This document shows positions 1-8,109 of a stretch of 64,000 nt of DNA, in pieces. Source of the DNA: Geodermatophilus obscurus (GTDB lineage Bacteria > Actinomycetota > Actinomycetes > Mycobacteriales > Geodermatophilaceae); assembly GCF_900115395.1 (NCBI RefSeq), contig NZ_FOWE01000003.1, positions 186,001-250,000 on the forward strand, read 5' to 3'. Numbering within the stretch: position 1 is the first letter of the stretch; every line of letters starts with the position of its first letter. Made by a program: the position numbers and the translations under genes. The notes beneath the pieces are model-generated. The model had not been told where the DNA came from. It worked only from the letters and a program-made list of their open reading frames with translations, and made no database searches.

Positions 1-192
1 GGGCGCGAGCGCGAGCGACGCCGAGGAGATCACCGTGGCCACGGAGAACGCGCCGAGGGAACCGGAGTCGACGCGCTGCGCGACCAGGGCGAACACGACG
101 ACCGAGGTGAGACGGGACACGACCTGCGGCAGAGCGAGCCAGGCCCGGTCCAGCACGCGCGCGAAGCGCGTCTGCGGTGGCGTCGCGCTCAG
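1..192 (-). CDS. Polysaccharide flippase (Wzx/MATE-like), 5' part only; gene runs off the left edge
   Basis: Read leftwards, the frame gives a basic N-terminus followed by hydrophobic helices (RFARVLDRAWLALPQ, then VVSRLTSVVVFALVAQ), the look of the first membrane segments of an oligosaccharide flippase. Third codon positions are almost all G/C, supporting real coding. No ATG or GTG lies at the right place. The best start is a CTG (190-192) preceded by a G-rich stretch, which overlaps the TGA of the small upstream frame (189-191) as CTGA. A GTG at 154-156 is the alternative but has no ribosome site. Flippases move lipid-linked repeat units across the membrane, which fits the Wzz and Wzy genes that diverge from it. 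Family assignment is inferred from about 60 residues only. Confidence 0.5.
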   Translation of the reverse strand, partial: MSATPPQTRFARVLDRAWLALPQVVSRLTSVVVFALVAQRVDSGSLGAFSVATVISSASLALAP

Positions 193-404
193 GTGTCCCC
201 CCCTGGCTCGAGTCGGTCCACCACGCCGCGGGCCAGACTGCCGGGGATGACGCCGTCCGTCCCGTCCGGCGACCGCCGGGGGGACGAGGGAGCCGAGCGG
301 CGGGCACCCGTCAAGTCGCGCGGTGCGGCGGCCGGGTACGCGGGAGCAGGCACGGGACCAGCTCCCGACGAGCCCGGTGGGACGATCGTCAGCATCTCCT
401 CCAC
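189..404 (-). CDS. Possible small ORF upstream of and overlapping the flippase
   Basis: A frame of about 71 codons from GTG 404 ends with a TGA that overlaps the flippase CTG start (CTGA). Roughly 85 percent of third positions are G/C, higher than expected for intergenic DNA, and the overlap would allow translational coupling. The product is low in complexity (rich in Pro, Ala, Ser, Gly, Arg) with one acidic helix near the start (LDEVEEML). I do not recognise it. It may instead be a long 5' leader of the flippase transcript. The start is uncertain because upstream codons in the same frame reach 581. Confidence 0.3.
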   Translation of the reverse strand: MEEMLTIVPPGSSGAGPVPAPAYPAAAPRDLTGARRSAPSSPRRSPDGTDGVIPGSLARGVVDRLEPGGDT

Positions 405-469
405 CTCGTCCAGGGCCTTCGCGCGGACGGTCCTCCAGTGACTCCTGAGGAGGACCTCGGGAGGCTGGT

Positions 470-512
470 GGCGGGTTGGCACCTTACGCTGCGGTTTCGC
501 CACATTCGCGAC
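470..512. promoter_or_regulatory. Divergent promoter region between flippase side and Wzz gene
   Basis: This is a local dip in GC between two divergent units. On the + strand TTGGCA (476-481) matches a -35 box in five of six positions, with CACATT (501-506) 19 bases further on. On the - strand TAAGGT (486 to 481) fits a TANNNT -10 box. The spacing is not ideal in either case, so exact boxes are tentative. Confidence 0.3.
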
Positions 513-537
513 GACGGACCTCCGAGGGAGCAGGCGC

Positions 538-1371
538 GTGACGGTACACCCCGGATCGAAGTCACCGGGAGCGCTGGCCACCGACGACTCCGGGGCCTCG
601 GATGCCGCGCAGGAGCGTCGGCGTGGCCGAGCAGCCGGGGGTGCAGTGGCACGGAGACCTCGTAGTCAGCGCCGTGGGCTAACACTTGCACTCGTCGGCG
701 CTCTCCTCGGTGGCTTGATCGGCTTTATCGTCTCCCTGAGCGACCCTGAGGCGCCGACTGCCATCACGAGGCTGTCCTTCGTCCAAGACCCCGTCCTGCC
801 CGGTGAGCAGGCCACCACCAGCCCTGACGCCAAGGACCGTTTCATCCAGACGCAGATCCTCATCCTCACCGGCGCCGACATCCGTGACAGCGTGGCCGAG
901 GGGCTGGGCCTCGGGGACGAGTTGATGCTGACGGCACAACAGGTCGGGGCGACCGACGTCGTGGAGTTGCAGGTCCAGGCCGGAACGGAGGAAGCGGCGC
1001 GCGACGCCTCGACCGCAGTCATCGAGCAGTACGACCAGCAGAGGCGTGCCGCCGTGACCGCACAGGTCGATGCGCTGCTCGCTGGGATCGAGGCGGAGAT
1101 CGTGGACCTCCAAGGCAGGCTGAGTGCGGATGACGACAGCGCGCTCGCCACCGCCACTGCGACCGAATACTCGCGACTGCTGGCGTCCCGCAGCCAAGTC
1201 GTGCTCCTGCGCTCGGGCGACCAGGAGTACACCCAGGTCGTCGGCTCCCCGCGCGCGACGACCGTGGGGGGCGCAGGCGCAGTGGTGCAGGCGACCCTGC
1301 TCGGGCTGCTGCTGGGGACAGTGGTGGGGATCGCGCTCGCTCTGCTCATCCAGAGGACCAGGACGGAGTGA
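538..1371 (+). CDS. Wzz-type polysaccharide chain-length determinant protein
   Basis: A 277-residue protein with a basic cytoplasmic N-terminus, a first membrane helix at about residues 48-68, a long extracytoplasmic region with a helical, coiled-coil-like stretch (about 150-200), and a second membrane helix at about 252-272 followed by a short basic tail. That topology is characteristic of Wzz/LpsZ chain-length regulators, which control polymer length in Wzx/Wzy-dependent export. There is no C-terminal kinase domain, so it is a stand-alone co-polymerase. The GTG start is supported by GAGGGAG about 9 bases upstream. Its stop overlaps the next start (GTGA), placing it first in a three-gene unit with the polymerase and a GT4 enzyme. 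Confidence 0.8.
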   Translation: MTVHPGSKSPGALATDDSGASDAAQERRRGRAAGGAVARRPRSQRRGLTLALVGALLGGLIGFIVSLSDPEAPTAITRLSFVQDPVLPGEQATTSPDAKDRFIQTQILILTGADIRDSVAEGLGLGDELMLTAQQVGATDVVELQVQAGTEEAARDASTAVIEQYDQQRRAAVTAQVDALLAGIEAEIVDLQGRLSADDDSALATATATEYSRLLASRSQVVLLRSGDQEYTQVVGSPRATTVGGAGAVVQATLLGLLLGTVVGIALALLIQRTRTE

Positions 1372-2693
1372 CGACGAGTGCGGTACAGCGCACTCCCTCA
1401 CGGTCCCGGGGGAGTGCGCTGTCGACCGGCGTGTGGTGGTTGTCGCCGGCCGGTGCGGCCGCCCTGACCGTGCCCGTCACGCTCCTGATCGCATGGCAGC
1501 TCGACGACTCCTACTTCCGCGAGTCGTGGGGCACGGCGAAGTCGCTGACGCACGACACCCTGCTGCTGTTCGCTGCCGGGGCCCTGCTCTTCGCGATCGG
1601 TGGCATGCTGCCGCTCCTCCTCAGCGGAGGCCGTGGACGCCACGCGGCGTCGCCCGCCGCTGCGGTGGACACCGGCTTCCTGCGCCGGTGCTGCGTGGTG
1701 CTGTACCGGCTGACGATCGTCGGCTACGTCGCCCTCGCCGCCGTGGGTGCGTCCCGGGGTGCACGGCCCGCCGACCTCCTCGACGCCCTGACGTCGCAGG
1801 ACGCCTTCGACTCGACCCTCCGGACGCAATTCGCCCCCATCGCCGGGATCACCACGCTGACGCAGCTCGGCATCGCCTACGTGGTCGTGGCCGTCACCCT
1901 CCTGACCAGGGAGTCCAACCGCTACGTGGCCCGCCGGCTCGTGGTCGTCGTCGTGCTCGCGCTCATGCGCGCGTTCTTCCTGACGGAGCGGCTGGCCATC
2001 CTGGAGCTCGCCATCCCGGCGGTCGGGATCCTCGCCATGCACGCGGCTCGCCGCGGGGGAGCCGGGCGCCGGCTGAGCTCGGCGGCACCCTTCGTCCTGG
2101 TACCCGGTGCGATCGCTGTCTTCGGCATCTTCGAGTACTCCCGGAGCTGGGTCTTCTACTCGCAGCAGCGCGGCGGGTCCTTTCTGCAGTTCGTCATCGA
2201 CCGGCTGGCCGGCTACTACGCCACCGCTTACAACAACGGCCAGATCGCTCTCACGTACGGCCTGGGGAGCGACGTGCGGCTCCCCTACGGCAGCATCGAG
2301 GCCTTCTGGACCGCGCCCGGGATCTCTCAGTGGGACCTCTACGGACGCCTGACAGGGCGGTACGAACCCGACGACTACGCCTACCTCCTGCAGCAGTACG
2401 GCACCCCCGAGTTCAACAGCCCCGGTGGGCTGTCGATCCCCTTCGTCGACTACGGCACGGCCGGCGGGCTGGTGTTCTTCTTCGTCGTCGGTCTGGCGCT
2501 GGGCATCGCCTACCTGCGGTGGCGGGACGGCGAGTTCTGGGCCTCCCTCGTGTACCCGGTGGCGCTGACCGGCCTCCTCGAGATGCCCCGGTACCTGTAC
2601 TGGGGACAGGGTCGGGTCCTGCCGTCCTTCGTCGCTTTGCTGGTCATCGCCTGGCTGGCCCGGCGTTCCACGTCCACGAGGGGACCGAGGTGA
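1368..2693 (+). CDS. Wzy-like polysaccharide polymerase, multi-pass membrane protein
   Basis: 441 residues with about ten predicted membrane helices and a large polar loop in the second half (about residues 255-345, containing YATAYNNGQIALTYG). That is the usual layout of O-antigen/exopolysaccharide polymerases, which are poorly conserved in sequence. It lies between a Wzz-like gene and a glycosyltransferase and overlaps both by 4 bases (GTGA on each side). Function as repeat-unit polymerase is inferred from topology and context. An O-antigen ligase is the main alternative. Confidence 0.6.
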   Translation: MTTSAVQRTPSRSRGSALSTGVWWLSPAGAAALTVPVTLLIAWQLDDSYFRESWGTAKSLTHDTLLLFAAGALLFAIGGMLPLLLSGGRGRHAASPAAAVDTGFLRRCCVVLYRLTIVGYVALAAVGASRGARPADLLDALTSQDAFDSTLRTQFAPIAGITTLTQLGIAYVVVAVTLLTRESNRYVARRLVVVVVLALMRAFFLTERLAILELAIPAVGILAMHAARRGGAGRRLSSAAPFVLVPGAIAVFGIFEYSRSWVFYSQQRGGSFLQFVIDRLAGYYATAYNNGQIALTYGLGSDVRLPYGSIEAFWTAPGISQWDLYGRLTGRYEPDDYAYLLQQYGTPEFNSPGGLSIPFVDYGTAGGLVFFFVVGLALGIAYLRWRDGEFWASLVYPVALTGLLEMPRYLYWGQGRVLPSFVALLVIAWLARRSTSTRGPR

Positions 2694-3793
2694 ACCCACT
2701 CTCCTGGCTCCTGCTGGCAACGCACGTGCCCCCGTCGGGAGCGGGTGGCGGCATCATCCGCTACACGGTCGAGCTGGCCCGGGCACTGCACGCCCGACCC
2801 GACGTCGAGCTGTCCGTACTGGCCACGGCATCGGCCCGCCCCTTCTTCGCCGAGCTGCTGGGCTCGCCCGACCGGGTCGTGACGGTGCCCGACGTCCCCG
2901 TCCCGGCCCGCTCGACGCTGGAACGACTCGGGCTCGCGCAGCTGCCCGCCCGGCGCCGGTTCGACGTCGTGCACGGCACGAAGCACATCCTGCCGCGCTG
3001 GGGGAGCGGCACTCGTGTCCTCACCGTCCACGACATGCTGCCCCTCCAGCGCCCGCGCGACTTCGGGCTCCTCAAGCGCACCCTCCTGACGAGGCCCTAC
3101 CTGGCCTCCATCCGCCAGGCGGACACCCTCCTGTGCGTCAGTCGCGCCACCCAGCAGAGCGTGGAGCGGTTCGTGCCCGCAGTGACCGGCAGGACGGTCG
3201 CCGTCCCGCTCGCCATGTCCAACGGGCTGCGGACGGCCCGGCCCGAGCCGGTCGGGGCCCTGCTCGACCGCGAGTTCGCCCTCGTGGTGGGCGACACCTC
3301 CCCGCGCAAGAACCTCGGACTCGTGGTCGACCTCTGGTCCCGCGTGGCCGCCGAGCGTCCCGGGGCCACGCTGGCGGTCGTCGGGCCGCCGAGCTGGGGA
3401 CCGTCGGAGCTGGGGACGCACGGCTCGGCGTCGGTCGCGAGCGGCGCCATCCAGATCCTCGGGCACCTCAGCGACGCACAGCTGCGCTGGTGCTACGAGA
3501 ACGCGGGAGTCGTGCTGTGCCCGAGCAGGCTCGAGGGGTTCGGGCTGCCGGCCATCGAGGCGCGGTCCTTCGGAGCCCCGCTGATCACCTCGCTCGACCC
3601 CGCGCTGGTCGAGGTCAGCGGCGACTCCGCCGAGCACCTGCCCGACGACGACGCCGACGGCTGGGCTTCGGCCATCACCACCGCCCTCCGCGCCGGTCGC
3701 ACGGCGGGAGCAGCGGTGGCCGTGCGGGGCTGGGACGAGGTGGCCGCGGAGACCGTGGCGGCAGCACGGACGGCGGTGGCCCGGCGCGCCTGA
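2690..3793 (+). CDS. GT4 glycosyltransferase
   Basis: 367 residues with the two Rossmann domains of a GT-B enzyme. The N-terminal part has the glycine-rich GAGGGIIRY segment. The C-terminal donor-binding part has VGDTSPRKNLGLVV and the EX7E-type motif EGFGLPAIEARSFGAP near residue 285. Such enzymes transfer a sugar from an NDP-sugar to a lipid-linked acceptor at the inner face of the membrane. The GTG start overlaps the stop of the polymerase gene, so the Wzz-Wzy-GT4 genes form one unit. Donor sugar cannot be told from sequence. The next gene points the opposite way and ends 38 bases downstream. Confidence 0.88.
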   Translation: MNPLSWLLLATHVPPSGAGGGIIRYTVELARALHARPDVELSVLATASARPFFAELLGSPDRVVTVPDVPVPARSTLERLGLAQLPARRRFDVVHGTKHILPRWGSGTRVLTVHDMLPLQRPRDFGLLKRTLLTRPYLASIRQADTLLCVSRATQQSVERFVPAVTGRTVAVPLAMSNGLRTARPEPVGALLDREFALVVGDTSPRKNLGLVVDLWSRVAAERPGATLAVVGPPSWGPSELGTHGSASVASGAIQILGHLSDAQLRWCYENAGVVLCPSRLEGFGLPAIEARSFGAPLITSLDPALVEVSGDSAEHLPDDDADGWASAITTALRAGRTAGAAVAVRGWDEVAAETVAAARTAVARRA

Positions 3794-3830
3794 CGTGAGC
3801 GGAGCCCACCGGCCGCCGCCGAGGGGTGGG

Positions 3831-6050
3831 CTATGCCGGTGTGCCGAGCACCCGCTCCGCGAGCACGCTGACCGCGGAGGTCACCTCGGCCGGCGAGTAG
3901 CGGGCCGCGAAGAGGCGGCACCCCGCCTCCCCCAGCCGGCGGCCCTCGGCCGGGTCCGCGGCCAGCCGGGCGCAGGCAGCGGCGAACTGCTCAGGGGTGT
4001 CGGCGACCAGGAGGTGGACACCGTCCACGGCGTCGAGCCCCTCGCAGCCCAGCGAGGTGCTGATGACCGGCACCCCCAGGGCGAAGGCCTCGAGGATCTT
4101 GACACGCGTGCCGCCTCCGAACCGGACCGGCACGACCGCCGCCGTCGCCGAGTGCAGCTCGGGGGCGACGTCGGCCACGTCGCCGACGACCTCGACACCC
4201 GGCAGTCCCTCGACGTCACCGAGCAGATCCAGGCCGCCCCGGCCGACCAGCCGCACCTTCGCAGTCGGTGTGCTCCGGAGCAGGTGCGGCATGACCCGCG
4301 TGGCCATGTGCACGGCCGCGTCCACGTTCGGGGGGTACCAGTAGGTCCCGACGAGCACGAAGGTCGGGACGGGCGGCGGCGTCCACGCCGCGTGGGACGG
4401 GACCGGGCCGGCGTAGGTGTTGGGGACGACCTCTACCGGGCCGCTGCCGAGTCGCTGGCGATCCAACTCGCTGCACACCACCACGGCGTCGGACCGACGG
4501 AGCACCCGCCGCTCCAGACGCCGCCAGAGAGGGAGCTCGACGCGGCGCTGCACCCGGAGCCGGGGGCGCAGGGTCGGGCTGTCCGGCGGTAGAGCCAGGA
4601 AACCGGCGATCTTGGGCGACTCGACGTCGTCCATGTCGACCACGGTCCGGCGGCTCCGGACGGTGCGGGACAGGCTCACCGCGTGGTCGGTCGAGCCGAA
4701 CCACACCAGGTCGTAGGGCGCCCGGCCGAGGTTGCGGACCGCGGCGCGGGCGAGGTCCCACCGGCGGACGGCGATGTGCCACGGCACCCGTCGCACCAGC
4801 AGGACCACCGCCGCGACCGGTCGCGGCCGGGGCCCGGCATCCACCTGGAGGCACCGCTGTGCCCGCACGCCGGGAGGCAGGGGGTGCTCCACGGGCGGAC
4901 CGGCGAAGAGCACCAGGACATCGAGGTCGACGTCAGGGAGGGCGGCGAGGGCCCGGAGGGTGGTGGCCGACCGTGTCCTCTTGCCGCCGTCGGTGGGCCA
5001 CGGACGGTCGGGGAGTGTGACCAGGACACGTCGCCGACGGCGGGGGAGGCGCATCCCGCCCGGACCCTCCCACCACGTCGCCGTCCGACGGCGCTCCGCG
5101 GCCCGTGCGACGCCCGGCAGCAGGAGTGTCCCCGCGGCCAGCAGGCGGGACCGCCTCGGCTGCGCACGATCCCGGGCGACGGCCAGCGCGAGGCGACGGA
5201 CCGGCGCTGCCGGGCGGGCCAGAGCCTGCTTCAGGCGGTAGCGGGTGGCGATCCGGTCCTGCTCGGCCGCGGTCGTCGAGGCGGTGTCGACCTCCTCGAC
5301 GGTCAGGTCGAGTCGTCGGACGGTCCGTCTCAGCAGGGCGGCGGTGGAGGCACTCATCGCCGCCCTGTCCGAGCTCAGGCTCGATTCGTGGATCCGGTAG
5401 CGCGCCAGCGGACGGTCGACGCAGCCCACCCGTGAGCCGCTGTGGACCATGCGGATCCACAGGTCCCAGTCGGTCGCGTGCGCGATGGTCGGGTCGAAGC
5501 CGCCGGCGACCGTGAACGCGTCCCGACGCACCACCACGTTGCCGAAGACGAAGTTCCGCTCCAGCAGGACGCGGCGTTGGTCGGTGGCCGCGAACGGGTA
5601 GTGGGCGCTGTACCAGTTCCCCAGTTCGACCCCGTCGTGGACGAGCACGGCGTCGGTGGTGACGATGGCGAGGTCGGGATCCGAGGCGATCAGGTCCCGG
5701 ACGGCGGCCATGCGTCCCGGCAGCATCTCGTCGTCGGCGTCCAGCAGGGCGACCCACGGGCTGGTGGTGGCGGCCACGGCGGCGTTCTTCGCCGCGGCCT
5801 CACCGCGGTTCCTCTCGTGCCGCACGACGCGGACGGCGTTCCCGAGGCCCCGGAGAACCTCCGCCGACCCGTCCGTCGACCCGTCGTCGCAGACCACGAT
5901 CTCCGCCGGTGGGGGATCCTGTGTCATGGCCGAGCGGACGGCGTCGGCGACGTAGGGTGCCGCGTTGTGACAGGCGATGGCGACCGAGTAGAGGAAGCCC
6001 TGCTCCGGATGGCCCGGCGGCGACCCCCGGGGGTCGTCACGTCCGCCCAC
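3831..6050 (-). CDS. Two-domain glycosyltransferase: GT2 fused to GT4
   Basis: 739 residues. Residues about 20-250 form a GT2 (GT-A) domain with SVAIACHNAAPYVADAV, VVCDDGSTDGS and the DxD-type LLDADDEMLPGR. After a basic linker, residues about 340-735 form a GT4 domain with a GGKRTRS loop, VVDMDDVESPKIAGF, GTYWYPPNVDAA and GGGTRVKILEAFALGVPVIS. The second half resembles the sugar transferases tied to exosortase-type polysaccharide loci. Fusion suggests two consecutive sugar additions on one growing lipid-linked glycan. The GTG start (6050) lies exactly 7 bases after a TAGCAT -10 box, so translation is probably leaderless. It is transcribed against its neighbours on both sides. Confidence 0.85.
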   Translation of the reverse strand: MGGRDDPRGSPPGHPEQGFLYSVAIACHNAAPYVADAVRSAMTQDPPPAEIVVCDDGSTDGSAEVLRGLGNAVRVVRHERNRGEAAAKNAAVAATTSPWVALLDADDEMLPGRMAAVRDLIASDPDLAIVTTDAVLVHDGVELGNWYSAHYPFAATDQRRVLLERNFVFGNVVVRRDAFTVAGGFDPTIAHATDWDLWIRMVHSGSRVGCVDRPLARYRIHESSLSSDRAAMSASTAALLRRTVRRLDLTVEEVDTASTTAAEQDRIATRYRLKQALARPAAPVRRLALAVARDRAQPRRSRLLAAGTLLLPGVARAAERRRTATWWEGPGGMRLPRRRRRVLVTLPDRPWPTDGGKRTRSATTLRALAALPDVDLDVLVLFAGPPVEHPLPPGVRAQRCLQVDAGPRPRPVAAVVLLVRRVPWHIAVRRWDLARAAVRNLGRAPYDLVWFGSTDHAVSLSRTVRSRRTVVDMDDVESPKIAGFLALPPDSPTLRPRLRVQRRVELPLWRRLERRVLRRSDAVVVCSELDRQRLGSGPVEVVPNTYAGPVPSHAAWTPPPVPTFVLVGTYWYPPNVDAAVHMATRVMPHLLRSTPTAKVRLVGRGGLDLLGDVEGLPGVEVVGDVADVAPELHSATAAVVPVRFGGGTRVKILEAFALGVPVISTSLGCEGLDAVDGVHLLVADTPEQFAAACARLAADPAEGRRLGEAGCRLFAARYSPAEVTSAVSVLAERVLGTPA

Positions 6051-6056
6051 GCGGCG

Positions 6057-6062
6057 ATGCTA
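6057..6062 (-). promoter_or_regulatory. -10 box (TAGCAT) of a probable leaderless promoter
   Basis: TAGCAT on the - strand ends six bases before the GTG start at 6050, so the expected transcription start coincides with the start codon. No good -35 box is seen. The same hexamer, also preceded by T, recurs ahead of the gene at 8110. Confidence 0.45.
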
Positions 6063-6094
6063 ACCACGGCAGTCCGGTTGCCCGCCACGGCGAG

Positions 6095-7084
6095 ATGAGC
6101 CGTCTGACCTATCTGGGGGATGTCTGGGCCCGGCGCCCGGTGTGGCCGCGACGGTTTCGTCCGCGCGGCCGGGACGTCGTCCTGCTCTACCACCGGATCT
6201 CCGACGACCCCTCGCCTGACCCCGGCGGCATGGTGGTGCCCCCGTCCCTCTTCCGGCAGCACATGACGGCGCTGGGGGAGTGGTTCGAGGTGGTGTCCGC
6301 GACGGACATCCGTCGTCCACGGGAACGACCGACCGTCGCCATCACCTTGGACGACGGCTACCTGGACAACCTGGAACAGGCTGCTCCGGTCCTGCGCGAA
6401 CTGGGCCTCCCGGCCACCTTCTTCATCGTGGCGGACGCACTCGACGGCAGCGCCCCTGCGGGCTCGCCCGAGGAGTACTGGTGGGACCGGCTGGAGCACC
6501 TCCTCCTGGACGACGGCCCCGGTCCGGCGTCCCTGGTCCTCCGCGTCGGGAGGCGTCGCGTCCTCCTGGACACGAGTGGCCCTGCGGCGCGGAGCCACTC
6601 CTACGCAGCGCTCACCGCGGCGCTGCACCGGCGCCCTCCCGAGGGAGTCCGAGAGGTGGTCTCGCGACTCGAGGACGTGTGGCGCCGGGCGGTGCCGTGC
6701 GATCGGCACCGCCGGATGACGGCGCCACAGGTCCGCGAACTCGGGCGTGACCCCCTGTTCGACATCGGCTCGCACACCTGCTCGCACGCCTCGCTGGCGA
6801 CGCTCTCCCGTGCGCGGAGCCGTGCGGAACTCGAGGGGAGTCGCGCTTCCCTGGAGACGCTGCTCGGGGTGCGGCCCACGCTGCTGGCCTATCCCTACGG
6901 CGCACCGGGGACGGTCGCCCGCCGCAACGCCCGCCAGGCCCGCGCGGCCGGCTACGACGCGGCGTTCGTGAACGTCGCCGGCCCGGTCGAGGGCGCCGAC
7001 CGGCACGCCCTCCCCCGCATCACCGTCGGGCGGTGGACGGTGGACCACCTGCACCGTGCCGTGACGGCGTGGCGGCCACGGTGA
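6095..7084 (+). CDS. Polysaccharide deacetylase (NodB/CE4 family)
   Basis: 329 residues. The CE4 motif 1 is clear: VAITLDDGY at about residues 81-89 carries the paired catalytic/metal aspartates, and IGSHTCSHASL near 225-235 is motif 2 with its two metal-binding histidines. LLAYPYGAPG is motif 3. CE4 enzymes remove acetyl groups from GlcNAc-type residues in polysaccharides. No signal peptide is obvious, so it may act on lipid-linked precursors inside the cell or use an unrecognised export route. The ATG at 6095 starts close to the family N-terminus and has a weak GGCGAG upstream. Its stop overlaps the next gene by GTGA, forming a pair with a GT2 enzyme. Confidence 0.85.
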   Translation: MSRLTYLGDVWARRPVWPRRFRPRGRDVVLLYHRISDDPSPDPGGMVVPPSLFRQHMTALGEWFEVVSATDIRRPRERPTVAITLDDGYLDNLEQAAPVLRELGLPATFFIVADALDGSAPAGSPEEYWWDRLEHLLLDDGPGPASLVLRVGRRRVLLDTSGPAARSHSYAALTAALHRRPPEGVREVVSRLEDVWRRAVPCDRHRRMTAPQVRELGRDPLFDIGSHTCSHASLATLSRARSRAELEGSRASLETLLGVRPTLLAYPYGAPGTVARRNARQARAAGYDAAFVNVAGPVEGADRHALPRITVGRWTVDHLHRAVTAWRPR

Positions 7085-8046
7085 CCGGGAGGGACTGGCC
7101 CGTCCTGGCGCCTTCAGGCCCCTGGCTCGATCCGCCGCGACCGCTGACGGTCGGCGTCGTGATCACCGCCCACAACGTCGCCCCGTACCTGCCCGCTGCC
7201 CTCGAGTCCGTCTTCCGGCAGACCCGGAAGCCTGACGAGGTCGTCGTCTGCGACGACGCCTCCGAGGACGACGTCGCGGCCGCCGTCGCGCCGTACGAGG
7301 ACCGGATCCGTCTCGTGCGGCGGCCGGTGCAGGGTGGTGAGGGCGCCGCGAAGAACACGGCGATCCAGGCTTCGCGCTCCGATCTGGTGGTCATCCTCGA
7401 CGGCGACGACGAGATGGCCCCTGAGCGCGTGGAGGCCCTGGCCTGGCTGGCGGAGCGCCGAGCCGACCTGCACCTGATGACGACGACTTGGGAGGACTTC
7501 GGCCCGGGCGCCGGGGGATCGGACTGGTCCCTCGGCGACCACTTCCCGGTCGACGGACAGCGGGCCGAGATCCTGCGGTGGAACTTCCTGCCGGCGCCTG
7601 CCATCCTCCGCCGGCCGTTCCTCGACGCCGGGGGCTTCGACGAAGCGCTCCGCTACGGCCCCGACTGGGAGTGCTACGTCCGGATGTTCCTCCGCGGCGC
7701 CGCCGCAGGGCTGGTGCCGCTGCCCCTGTATCGCTACCGCAGGTGGGGTGGCCAGCAGACCGCGGACACCCGACGCGTGCTCGCCGGACGCGAGAGGGTG
7801 GCGGAGATGATCCTCGCCAACCCGGGGCTCGACGAGCACGACCGAGCGATCGCGGCGAGCTCCCTGGCCGACGTCGCGTTCGCCCACTGGGCATGGCGCC
7901 TGCAGCACGGTCACGCCCGGCCCGCCGAGGCACGCGAGGTGCTGGGCCGGGGCTCGCTGAGCAGCCGGCGCCGGGCCGTCCTGCACCTGGCTGCCAGGTG
8001 GCCGTCCCTCGCCCGCCGGCTCGTGGTCCGGCAGGGCGGTGGCTGA
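7081..8046 (+). CDS. GT2 glycosyltransferase
   Basis: 321 residues with a GT-A fold: VGVVITAHNVAPYLPAALESVF, VVVCDDASEDD and VVILDGDDEMAPER (the DxD-type metal and nucleotide site), followed by an acceptor region with GGFDEALRYGPDWE. Its closest visible relative in this window is the GT2 half of the fusion at 3831-6050. Both share the KNTAI/KNAAV and DGDDEM/DADDEM elements, which suggests a duplication. The GTG start was chosen because it overlaps the deacetylase stop (GTGA), giving translational coupling. An ATG at 7033 in frame would lengthen it by 16 residues inside the upstream gene. Confidence 0.85.
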   Translation: MTGRDWPVLAPSGPWLDPPRPLTVGVVITAHNVAPYLPAALESVFRQTRKPDEVVVCDDASEDDVAAAVAPYEDRIRLVRRPVQGGEGAAKNTAIQASRSDLVVILDGDDEMAPERVEALAWLAERRADLHLMTTTWEDFGPGAGGSDWSLGDHFPVDGQRAEILRWNFLPAPAILRRPFLDAGGFDEALRYGPDWECYVRMFLRGAAAGLVPLPLYRYRRWGGQQTADTRRVLAGRERVAEMILANPGLDEHDRAIAASSLADVAFAHWAWRLQHGHARPAEAREVLGRGSLSSRRRAVLHLAARWPSLARRLVVRQGGG

Positions 8047-8054
8047 CCGGCCAT

Positions 8055-8060
8055 TAGCAT
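8055..8060 (+). promoter_or_regulatory. -10 box (TAGCAT) upstream of the GT4 gene at 8110
   Basis: TTAGCAT sits just after the stop of the GT2 gene and about 50 bases before the GTG at 8110, predicting a short leader that includes the GGAG ribosome site. It is the same hexamer seen upstream of 6050. No convincing -35 box. Confidence 0.35.
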
Positions 8061-8109
8061 CCCCGCGCACCGAGCGTCGGGAATCCGCCACCACACAGTC
8101 TGGAGTGCC

